The notes beneath the pieces are model-generated. The model searched no databases and was not told where the DNA came from. It saw nothing but the letters and a program-made list of their open reading frames with translations. This document shows positions 26,388 through 34,907 of a stretch of 64,000 nt of DNA, piece by piece; within the stretch, counting starts at the first letter, position 1, and each line of letters starts with the position of its first letter. The position numbers were made by a program, and so were the translations under genes. Source of the DNA: Mycobacterium sp. GA-2829 (GTDB taxonomy: Bacteria > Actinomycetota > Actinomycetes > Mycobacteriales > Mycobacteriaceae); assembly GCF_001499965.1 (NCBI RefSeq), contig NZ_LQIT01000001.1:310001-374000 (forward strand), given 5' to 3'.

Positions 26388-27599
26388 GTGCGCGGTCGCG
26401 TGGCACGGAACGCATTCGCTTTCGGAAGTGCGGGGCTGTTGGCGCTCGCGCTCGGCGCCTGCAGTCAGTCGACGCCCGAACAGGAAGCGGCGCAGACGGA
26501 TCTGAAGATCGTCGAGCAGGTGCAGATCGACGAGAGCGGCGCGGAGGTGAAGGCCGCCGAGGGCGCCGCCCCCGCCGACCCCGCCGGTGACGGCAAGGCC
26601 ACCTGCCCGCCGCTGTCCATCGCGATGGCCGGTGCGCTCAACGGCCCGGACGCCGCGTTGGGTATCAACATCAAGAACGGCATCCAACTCGCCGTCGACA
26701 AGCACAACGCCGCCAACCCCGGCTGCCAGGTGCAGCTCAAGACCTTCGACACCGAGGGCGACCCGCAGAAGGCCAGCGCGATCGCCCCGCAGATCGTCGA
26801 CGACCAGTACACGATCGGCCTCGTCGGCCCCGCCTTCTCGGGTGAGACCAATGCGACGGGCGACGTGTTCAACCAGGCCGGCCTGGTCGCGGCCACCGCA
26901 TCGGCCACCAACGTCACGCTGTCGGAGAAGGGCTGGCGGACGTTCTTCCGCGGTCTGGCCAACGACGGTGTGCAGGGCCCGTCGGTCGCGAACTACCTCA
27001 AGAACACGCTCGGCCACCAGAAGGTGTGCGTGATCGACGACAGCACCGACTACGGCCTTGGCCTCGCCCAGGCGGTCCGCGAGACCCTCGGGCCCGTCGC
27101 CGACCCGGGCTGCAACATCTCGGTCAAGAAGGGCGACAAGGACTTCTCGGCCGCCGTCACCCAGATCAAGGGTGTGAGCCCGCAGTCGGTGTTCTTCAGC
27201 GGCTACTACGCCGAGGCCGCACCGCTGGTGCAGCAGCTCAAGGACGGCGGCGTCGAGGCGACGTTCGTCAGCGCCGACGGCACCAAGGATCCCGAGTTCG
27301 TCAAGCAGGCGGGCGGGGCATCGAAGGACGCCCTGCTGTCGTGCCCGTGCGGCCCGGCGACCGGCGGCTTCGCCGAGGAGTACACCCAGAAGTTCGGCCA
27401 GGAGCCGGGCACCTACAGCACCGAGGGCTACGACCTGGGGACGATCCTGCTCAAGGGCATCGACTCCGGGGCGATCACACGCCAGGCGCTGCTGGACTAC
27501 GTGCGCAACTACGACGGACAAGGCGTGGCGCGCAAGTACCAGTGGACGCCCGAAGGGGAACTCACGACCACGCTGATCTGGATGTACAAGGTCCAGTGA
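26388..27599 (+). CDS. livK: Branched-chain amino-acid ABC transporter substrate-binding lipoprotein
   Basis: 403 aa from GTG 26388, with a strong AGGAGGTG (26376-26383) 4 bases upstream. The lipoprotein signal ends LALGAC, lipid anchor Cys25. The mature part has the LivK fold features LSIAMAGALNGPDAALGINIKNGIQLAVDKHN, GLVGPAFSGETNA and KVCVIDDSTDYGLG. It binds branched-chain or related amino acids outside the membrane. It is followed by a strong hairpin before the permease genes, so more of this protein than of the permease may be made. The 132-bp gap before it shows TTGCAA and TATGTT segments but no promoter I would assign. Confidence 0.9.
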   Translation: MRGRVARNAFAFGSAGLLALALGACSQSTPEQEAAQTDLKIVEQVQIDESGAEVKAAEGAAPADPAGDGKATCPPLSIAMAGALNGPDAALGINIKNGIQLAVDKHNAANPGCQVQLKTFDTEGDPQKASAIAPQIVDDQYTIGLVGPAFSGETNATGDVFNQAGLVAATASATNVTLSEKGWRTFFRGLANDGVQGPSVANYLKNTLGHQKVCVIDDSTDYGLGLAQAVRETLGPVADPGCNISVKKGDKDFSAAVTQIKGVSPQSVFFSGYYAEAAPLVQQLKDGGVEATFVSADGTKDPEFVKQAGGASKDALLSCPCGPATGGFAEEYTQKFGQEPGTYSTEGYDLGTILLKGIDSGAITRQALLDYVRNYDGQGVARKYQWTPEGELTTTLIWMYKVQ

Positions 27600-27607
27600 T
27601 CGACTAG

Positions 27608-27647
27608 ACGGAACGCGTCCGAGCCACCCGGTTCGGGCGCGTTCCGT
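27608..27647 (+). terminator. 18-bp hairpin between livK and livH
   Basis: Left arm ACGGAACGCGTCCGAGCC (27608-27625), loop ACCC, right arm 27630-27647, fully paired with two G-T wobbles, then TTTC. It lies 8 bp after the livK stop and 41 bp before livH. It acts either as a partial terminator or as an RNA stabiliser of the binding-protein message, a common way to raise binding protein over permease. Confidence 0.8.
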
Positions 27648-27688
27648 TTCTCACCGCCACCCACCGTGCCGAGGAGTCCCCGCCACCG

Positions 27689-28722
27689 ATGATCGCCGAG
27701 TGCGTCGACCAGTACGCCTGTCTGGCGGCGAATATCAGCTTCAACCTCGAGGGGCTGCGAAACGGCTTTTGGCAGTTGACGATCGACGGTCTGTCGTGGG
27801 GTGCGATCTACGCGCTGGTCGCGGTCGGCTACACGTTGGTCTTCGGTGTGCTGCGGCTGATCAACTTCGCGCACTCCGAGATCTTCATGCTCGGCATGTT
27901 CGGCGCGTACTTCTGCCTGGACTTCATCCTCGGCTTCACCCCGTCGGGCAACGCGTACAACAAGGGCGTCGCGCTGACGGTGCTCTATCTCGCGATCGCG
28001 ATGCTGTTCGCGATGCTCGTATCGGGTTCGGCGGCAGTAGGACTGGAAGCGGTGGCCTACCGGCCGCTGCGCAAACGCGGCGCCAGACCGCTGACCTTCC
28101 TCATCACCGCGATCGGCATGTCGTTCGTGCTGCAGGAGTTCGTGCACTTCATCCTGCCGAAGATCATCAAGGGCTACGGCGGCAGCAACGCCCAGCAGCC
28201 GATCATCCTGGTACAGCCCAAGACCCAGTTCGAGGTGTTCGGCGCCTCGGTCTCCAACGTGACGCTGGTGATCATCGGCGCGGCACTGGTGTTCGCGCTG
28301 CTGACCGACATCGCCATCAACCGCACGAAGTTCGGCCGCGGCATCCGCGCCGTCGCCCAGGACCCCAACACCGCGACGCTGATGGGGGTGTCCCGCGAGC
28401 GAGTGATCATGCTGACGTTCATGATCGGCGGCCTGCTGGCCGGGGCCGCGGCGCTGCTCTACACGCTCAAGGTGCCGCAGGGCATCATCTACTCCGGCGG
28501 CTTCCTGCTCGGCATCAAGGCGTTCTCCGCGGCGGTGCTCGGTGGCATCGGGAACCTGCGCGGCGCCCTGCTCGGTGGCCTCATCCTCGGCATCATGGAG
28601 AACTACGGACAGGCGGTGTTCGGCACGCAGTGGCGTGACGTCGTGGCGTTCGTCCTGCTCGTCCTGGTCCTGCTGATCCGTCCCACCGGGATACTCGGTG
28701 AGAGCCTCGGGAAGGCACGGGT

Positions 28723-28726
<4 letters not shown>
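27689..28726 (+). CDS. livH: Branched-chain amino-acid ABC transporter permease LivH
   Basis: 345 aa with eight or more helices. LivH hallmarks are FWQLTIDGLSWGAIYALVAVGYTLVFGVLRLINFAHSE near the N-terminus, YRPLRKRGARPLTFLITAIG, and the C-terminal GGFLLGIKAFSAAVLGGIGNLRGALLGGL that contacts the ATPases. ATG 27689 is preceded by CCGAGGAG. An in-frame alternative is not needed. Its TGA overlaps the livM ATG by 4 bp. Confidence 0.94.
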
Positions 28727-30011
<1,285 letters not shown>

Positions 30012-30015
<4 letters not shown>

Positions 30016-30839
30016 GCATCGAGGAGCTTTCCGGTGTGCACCGCGAGATCGAGGCCGCCGAGGGCGAGACGCTGCTGGCCACCCACGAGCTGACCGTGAA
30101 GTTCGGCGGGCTGACCGCACTGGACAAGGTGACCTTCGACATCCGGCGCGGTGAGATCCTCGGCCTGATCGGACCGAACGGCGCGGGCAAGACGACCTGC
30201 TTCAACGCCATCACCGGTGTCTACCGGCCGAGTTCGGGGTCGGTGACCTTCGACGGGAAACCCCTCGGCCGGATCAAACGCCACCAGATCACCCGCCGCG
30301 GTATCGCCAGGACGTTCCAGAACATCCGGCTTTTCGGGGAGATGACCGCACTCGAGAACGTCATGGTGGGAACCGATGCGCGGCACCGCACGTCGGTGCC
30401 GGGGGCGTTGATCCGCACGCCCCGGCACCGCCGCGAGGAGAAGTCGGCGATCGAGAGATCCGCTGCACTCCTCCATTTCGTCGGCATCGCCCACCGCGGT
30501 GAGGAGAAGGCCAAGAACCTGTCCTACGGCGATCAGCGACGCCTCGAGATCGCCCGCGCGCTGGCCACCGAGCCCAAGCTGCTGTGCCTCGACGAGCCCG
30601 CCGCCGGGTTCAACCCCGCCGAGAAGGCCGCGCTCATCGACCTGATCCGCAAGATCCGCGACGACGGCTACACGGTGCTGCTCATCGAACACGACATGCG
30701 GCTGGTGATGGGCGTGACCGACCGGATCGTGGTGCTGGAGTTCGGCCGCAAGATCGCCGACGGGCTGCCCGCCGAGATCCGCGAGGACCCGAAGGTCATC
30801 GCCGCCTACCTGGGAGTGCCTGATGACGAAATCGGTTGA
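30012..30839 (+). CDS. livG: Branched-chain amino-acid ABC transporter ATPase LivG
   Basis: 275 aa. Walker [10 protein letters not shown], the [23 protein letters not shown]-loop segment, the LivG-type signature [15 protein letters not shown], Walker [16 protein letters not shown] and the switch His in [13 protein letters not shown] long insertion ([19 protein letters not shown]) before the signature is normal for LivG. One of two ATPases that energise uptake. The 3' end overlaps livF by 17 bp. Confidence 0.94.
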
Positions 30840-31566
30840 GCAGCGCCGAGTTCTGCTCGAGGTGCGCGACGCCGTCGTGCACTACGGCCGGATCCGCGCC
30901 CTGCATGGTGTGTCGCTGAAGGTCCACGAGGGCGAACTGGTCACGCTGCTGGGCTCCAACGGTGCGGGTAAGACCACGATGATGCGCGCGATTTCGGGGT
31001 TGCGCCCGCTCACGTCGGGGTCGGTGTGGTTCGACGGACAGGACGTGTCACGGGTCAAGGCGCACCGGCGGGTGGCCGACGGGCTGATCCAGGCGCCCGA
31101 GGGTCGCGGCGTGTTCCCCGGGATGACGGTCACCGACAACCTCGAAATGGGTTGCTACGCACGGAGGTTCGACACCAAGGCGGAGCATCGCGAGCGGCTG
31201 GACTGGGTGTTCGAGACCTTCCCGCGGCTCGCCGAACGCCGTACCCAGGTTGGCGGCACCCTGTCCGGCGGCGAACAGCAGATGCTCGCGATCGGACGCG
31301 CGCTGATGGCCAGGCCCAAGGTGCTGCTGCTCGACGAACCCTCGATGGGCCTTGCGCCGATGGTGATCTCGCAGATCTTCAAGATCATCGCCGAGATCAA
31401 CGCGCAGGGCACCACGGTGCTGCTGGTCGAGCAGAACGCCCAGCAGGCGCTGTCCCGCTCGGACCGTGCCTACATCCTCGAGACCGGGGAGATCACCCGC
31501 ACGGGCGACGCACGGGAACTGTTGCACGACGACAGCATTCGCTCGGCCTACCTCGGCGTCGCGTAG
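30823..31566 (+). CDS. livF: Branched-chain amino-acid ABC transporter ATPase LivF
   Basis: 247 aa, ATG 30823 inside the end of livG. Walker A GSNGAGKTT, APEGRGVFPGMTVTDNLEMG, signature LSGGEQQML, Walker B LLLDEPSMGLAPMV, and LLVEQNAQQAL. Complete LivF. Last gene of the liv operon, ending 19 bp before the convergent thiolase-fold gene, with no hairpin seen in that gap. Confidence 0.94.
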   Translation: MTKSVEQRRVLLEVRDAVVHYGRIRALHGVSLKVHEGELVTLLGSNGAGKTTMMRAISGLRPLTSGSVWFDGQDVSRVKAHRRVADGLIQAPEGRGVFPGMTVTDNLEMGCYARRFDTKAEHRERLDWVFETFPRLAERRTQVGGTLSGGEQQMLAIGRALMARPKVLLLDEPSMGLAPMVISQIFKIIAEINAQGTTVLLVEQNAQQALSRSDRAYILETGEITRTGDARELLHDDSIRSAYLGVA

Positions 31567-31585
31567 ACCTGAAGGTGCGCCGAAG

Positions 31586-32782
31586 CTAGCGCGCGACGAT
31601 CACCGACGAGCCGTGGCCGAACAGCCCCTGGTTCGCGGTCACGCCCACCTTTGCGCCCTCCACCTGCCTGCCGGTGGCCTGACCCTTGAGCTGCCAACTC
31701 AGTTCGCAGACCTGGGCGATCGCCTGGGCGGGGATGGCCTCACCGAAGGACGCCAATCCGCCGGACGGGTTGACCGGGATCCGGCCGCCGATGCTCGTCG
31801 CGCCGCTGCGCAACAGCTGTTCGGCTTCACCCCTGGCGCACAGGCCCAAGTGCTCGTACCAGTCGAGTTCCAGCGCGGTAGACAGGTCGTAGACCTCGGC
31901 CAGGGACAGATCCTCCGGACCGATCCCGGCTTCGGCGTAGGCCGCGTCGAGGATCTGGTCCTTGAACACCCGCTCCGGTGCGGGCACCACGGCCGTCGAA
32001 TCGGTGGCGATGTCGGGCAGTTCGGGAAGATGCTGCGGATACTGCGGGGTCTGCAGGCTCACTGCGCGCACCGACGGCACGCCCTCGACCGAGCCGAGGT
32101 GCTTCTCGGTGAACGCCTTGCTCGCCACGATGACCGCGGCCGCACCGTCGGATGTCGCGCAGATGTCCAGCAGCCGTAGGGGATCCGACACGACGGGGCT
32201 GGCCAGCACGTCCTCGACGGAGGCTTCCTTGCGGTAGCGCGCGTTGGGGTTGTCCAGGCCGTGGCGGGCGTTCTTGACCTTCACCTGCGCGAAGTCCTCG
32301 AGGGTCGCGCCGTAGAGGTCCATGCGGCGGCGGGCCAGCAGCGCGAAGTACACGGTGTTGGTCGCGCCGATCAGATGGAAGCGCTGCCAGTCGGGATCGT
32401 TCTTGCGTTCCCCGCCGACCGGGGCGAAGAAGCCCTTCGGCGTGGTGTCCGCGCCGATGACCAGCGCGACGTCGCAGAAGCCGGCCAGGATCTGCGCGCG
32501 GGCGCTCTGCAGCGCCTGCGAACCGCTCGCGCATGCGGCGTAACTCGACGTCACGGGTACGCCGTTCCAGCCGAGTTTCTGCGCGAACGTCGAGCCGGCG
32601 ACGAAGCCGGGGTAGCCGTTGCGGATGGTGTCGGCGCCGGCGACCAGTTGGATCTGACGCCAGTCCAGGCCGGCTTCGGCCAGGGCGGCGCGGGCGGCGA
32701 CGACACCGTATTCGGTGAAGTCGCGGCCCCACTTACCCCACGGGTGCATACCCGCACCGAGGATGTACACCGGCTCAGGCAT
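31586..32782 (-). CDS. Thiolase-fold lipid-transfer protein / probable retro-aldolase (Rv1627c-like)
   Basis: 398 aa. SCP2-type thiolase fold: nucleophile-position Cys84 in YAACASGSQA and NPSGGLASFGEA near the C-terminus. However, the usual GHP catalytic His is replaced (FGEA), and the EVHDCF-type motif reads EVYDLS with Tyr298. This loss of thiolase residues, and the pairing with a DUF35 protein, recalls the steroid side-chain aldolase Ltp2-ChsH2, where tyrosines catalyse C-C cleavage of a CoA thioester. A retro-aldol role on a sterol or lipid CoA is therefore inferred. It is the second gene of its operon, overlapping the DUF35 gene by 8 bp. Confidence 0.8.
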   Translation of the reverse strand: MPEPVYILGAGMHPWGKWGRDFTEYGVVAARAALAEAGLDWRQIQLVAGADTIRNGYPGFVAGSTFAQKLGWNGVPVTSSYAACASGSQALQSARAQILAGFCDVALVIGADTTPKGFFAPVGGERKNDPDWQRFHLIGATNTVYFALLARRRMDLYGATLEDFAQVKVKNARHGLDNPNARYRKEASVEDVLASPVVSDPLRLLDICATSDGAAAVIVASKAFTEKHLGSVEGVPSVRAVSLQTPQYPQHLPELPDIATDSTAVVPAPERVFKDQILDAAYAEAGIGPEDLSLAEVYDLSTALELDWYEHLGLCARGEAEQLLRSGATSIGGRIPVNPSGGLASFGEAIPAQAIAQVCELSWQLKGQATGRQVEGAKVGVTANQGLFGHGSSVIVAR

Positions 32783-33218
32783 CAGCGATCCTCCACGCGT
32801 GCACGATGCGTTCGGTCCCGTCGTCGTCGGTGTAGAGCGGCATCGTGGTCAGTTCCATCTCCATGCCGACCTTCAGATCGGCGGCCAACGTGCCCTCGAC
32901 CACCTTGCCCAGCACGATCAGGCCCTCGTCGGCCAGTTCGACGGCGGCGACGGCGAACGGCTCGAACGGATCCGGGGACGGATACGGCGGCGGCGGGGCG
33001 TACCGGTTCTCGGTGTAGCTCCACAACGTCCCGCGCCGCGACAGCGGAACCTGCGCAAGGTCGTCGCCGTCGCAGGCGGGGTTGGGGCAGTTGTTGGCCC
33101 GCGGAGGAAAGACGTAGGTCCCGCACTGGTGGCACTTGCCGCCGATCAGATAGGCCCCACCGGACCCGTCCGTGGCGAACCAGCCGTCGATCGCCGGTTG
33201 CGTAGGAGGTGCTGACAC
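32775..33218 (-). CDS. DUF35 OB-fold zinc-ribbon protein (Rv1628c-like)
   Basis: 147 aa from GTG 33218; longer in-frame starts exist but the sequence before this codon is not protein-like. A rubredoxin-like zinc ribbon has CHQC followed by CPNPAC, then an OB-fold with GTLWSYTENRYAPPPPYP and FAVAAVELADEGLIVLGKV. DUF35 proteins bind thiolase-fold partners and hold acyl-CoA. A TACGCT -10 element lies 6 bases before the GTG, suggesting a leaderless mRNA, with a KstR-type operator just upstream. Confidence 0.86.
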   Translation of the reverse strand: MSAPPTQPAIDGWFATDGSGGAYLIGGKCHQCGTYVFPPRANNCPNPACDGDDLAQVPLSRRGTLWSYTENRYAPPPPYPSPDPFEPFAVAAVELADEGLIVLGKVVEGTLAADLKVGMEMELTTMPLYTDDDGTERIVHAWRIADA

Positions 33219-33249
33219 GCGGTCAGCGTACCCAGAGGACGGGCAAAAC

Positions 33250-33263
33250 TGAAACGTGTTCCA
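33250..33263 (-). promoter_or_regulatory. KstR-type operator before the DUF35-thiolase operon
   Basis: TGAAACGTGTTCCA fits the KstR consensus TnnAACnnGTTnnA at every fixed base. Relative to a start at 33218, with TACGCT (33225-33230) as -10, it covers about -32 to -45, the -35 region, where a TetR-family repressor would block RNA polymerase. KstR represses cholesterol-catabolic genes and is released by a sterol-derived CoA ester. I recall Rv1627c-Rv1628c among its M. tuberculosis targets. Confidence 0.75.
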
Positions 33264-33264
33264 G

Positions 33265-33936
33265 TCAGCGGGCGGCGGCATCGAGCAGGATGCGCAGCAG
33301 ATCGTCGGGGTTGTCGCGCATGAGGTTGTGCTTGCCATCGAGTTCGTGGCAGTGCCACGCGGGATCGTCGCGGACCCGCTCGTAGGACCGCAGCAGCGGG
33401 GACTCCCCGGGCCAGTCCAGGGCGTAGACGTAGTCGCGGCGCCGCACCCTGCTCAGGGCGCCGCCCAGTTCGATGGGCTGAAGCAGCGAGGCGAGCGGAT
33501 GCGCCGAGGCGCGGTCGTCGAAGAACGGCAGCGGCGGGACGCCGTAGCCGGTGCGGTCGACACCGAGATACCACTGCCGCTCGTCGTCGTTGACCAGATC
33601 CCAACAGGATTCGCCGTCGCGGGGGACGAGCGCGTCCAGGTACACCAGCGCGTCGACACGGTCGGGCATCCGGTCGGCCACCGCGGTGATGACCATGCCG
33701 CCGTAGCTGTGCCCGACCAGGACGAGATCGTCGTCGGGGACGGCGGCGAGCGCCGCACACATGTCGGTGATGTGGGTGTCGAGGTTGACGCCGCCGTGGG
33801 CCAGGTGGGCACGTTCGGCGACGCCGGTGAGCGTGTAGGCCAGGGCGCGGTGGCCGCGGTCGCGCAACGCGTCGACGAGGTCGTCGAAGCACCACGCGCC
33901 GTGGCAGGCGCCGGGTACGAGGATGAAGGTGGACAT
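33265..33936 (-). CDS. Alpha/beta hydrolase
   Basis: 223 aa from ATG 33936, preceded by GGTGGAG. Opens TFILVPGACHGAWCFDDLVDALRDRGHRA, with the oxyanion-hole turn, nucleophile elbow GHSYGG, and a late His in LDGKHNLMRDNP. It resembles the small esterase/MenH or plant methylesterase-like subgroup. The substrate is unknown. Divergent from the LysR gene across 70 bp, so it is a likely target of that regulator. It ends 2 bp before the KstR box, and read-through into the DUF35 operon is possible. Confidence 0.82.
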   Translation of the reverse strand: MSTFILVPGACHGAWCFDDLVDALRDRGHRALAYTLTGVAERAHLAHGGVNLDTHITDMCAALAAVPDDDLVLVGHSYGGMVITAVADRMPDRVDALVYLDALVPRDGESCWDLVNDDERQWYLGVDRTGYGVPPLPFFDDRASAHPLASLLQPIELGGALSRVRRRDYVYALDWPGESPLLRSYERVRDDPAWHCHELDGKHNLMRDNPDDLLRILLDAAAR

Positions 33937-34006
33937 GTCTCCACCGTGCAAGAGCATCCACTATAAGTCCAAGATGGATTTGTGAACCAAACTATTGTGA
34001 TCAGTT
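33937..34006. promoter_or_regulatory. Divergent hydrolase/LysR intergenic promoter region
   Basis: An AT-rich 70-bp gap. For lysR, TATTGT (33993-33998) is a -10 candidate 8 bases before ATG, which would give a leaderless or nearly leaderless transcript. For the hydrolase, TATAGT (33965-33960, minus) is a -10 candidate with room for a Shine-Dalgarno. ATCCA and TGGAT form a 5-bp dyad between them (starting 33956), a possible LysR recognition site. Confidence 0.4.
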
Positions 34007-34897
34007 ATGGAACTGCGTCAGCTCGAGTACTTCGTCGCGGTCGCCGACGAGGCCAACTTCACCCGCGCCGCGCAGCGGGTGCACGTCGCTCAGCCCGCGG
34101 TGAGCGCCCAGATCGCCCGCCTCGAACGTGAACTCGGTCAACCGCTGCTCGACCGGACACGGCGGCAGGTACGACTCACCGCGGCGGGTACTGCACTGCT
34201 GCCGTACGCGAGGGTGGCGCTGGGCGCGGTCGCCGACGCGCGCGCCGCCGTCGACGACGTCGCGGGCCTGGTTCGCGGGTCGGTGGTGATCGGCACCGTC
34301 ACCGCGCACGACGTCGACATGCCGCGCCTGTTGGCCGGATTCCATGCCGCCCACCCGGGCGTGGAGATCACCCTGACCACCGCGGAGTCCGATCGGTTGA
34401 TCGAAGGGGTAAGGGCCGGGCACTTCGACGTCGTCATCGCCTCGGTGGGCGCCGACGAGGTGCCCGACGGACTCGCGATCGAGGTCACCACCGACGAGGC
34501 GGTCAGTGCGGCGGTGGGCCTCGACGATCCGTGGTCCGGCCGCCGGACGGTCACCGTCTCGGCGCTCGCCCAGCGCCCGCTGATCGCGCTGCCCTCGGGG
34601 ACGGGGCTGCGCCGCCGACTCGAGGAGGCGTTCGCGGCCGCCGGGCTGGCCCCGCGGGTGGCGTTCGAGGCGAGCACGCCGCAGGAGTTGGCCGCGCTGG
34701 CCGCGCGCGGGCTCGGCGTCGCGATCGTCCCGCAGTCGCTGGCCCGCAACCGGCCCGATCTGCATGCCGTCCCGATCCGCCCGGCGCTGCGGGGCCGGCT
34801 CGTGCTGGCGTGGCGCGCGGACGGACCGGTCGGCCCGGCGGCGCGGGTGCTCATCGGCATGGCCCGCGAGCACGTGCGTGTCGGACGGGGTGCCTAG
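34007..34897 (+). CDS. LysR-family transcriptional regulator
   Basis: 296 aa. The N-terminal winged helix MELRQLEYFVAVADEANFTRAAQRVHVAQPAVSAQIARLERELG is the standard LysR DNA-binding domain. The C-terminal effector domain starts at GSVVIGTVTAHDVDMPRLL and shows a periplasmic-binding-like fold (GVRAGHFDVVIASVG). The effector is unknown. Divergent from the alpha/beta hydrolase, its probable target. Its stop codon TAG is part of the TAGAGT element before polA. Confidence 0.92.
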   Translation: MELRQLEYFVAVADEANFTRAAQRVHVAQPAVSAQIARLERELGQPLLDRTRRQVRLTAAGTALLPYARVALGAVADARAAVDDVAGLVRGSVVIGTVTAHDVDMPRLLAGFHAAHPGVEITLTTAESDRLIEGVRAGHFDVVIASVGADEVPDGLAIEVTTDEAVSAAVGLDDPWSGRRTVTVSALAQRPLIALPSGTGLRRRLEEAFAAAGLAPRVAFEASTPQELAALAARGLGVAIVPQSLARNRPDLHAVPIRPALRGRLVLAWRADGPVGPAARVLIGMAREHVRVGRGA

Positions 34898-34900
34898 AGT
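34895..34900 (+). promoter_or_regulatory. Putative -10 of a leaderless polA transcript
   Basis: TAGAGT matches TAnnnT and ends 7 bases before the polA GTG at 34908, the spacing of a leaderless mycobacterial mRNA. No Shine-Dalgarno lies before the GTG. No clear -35 is seen, as is common for this promoter class. Confidence 0.45.
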
Positions 34901-34907
34901 TGAGCCC

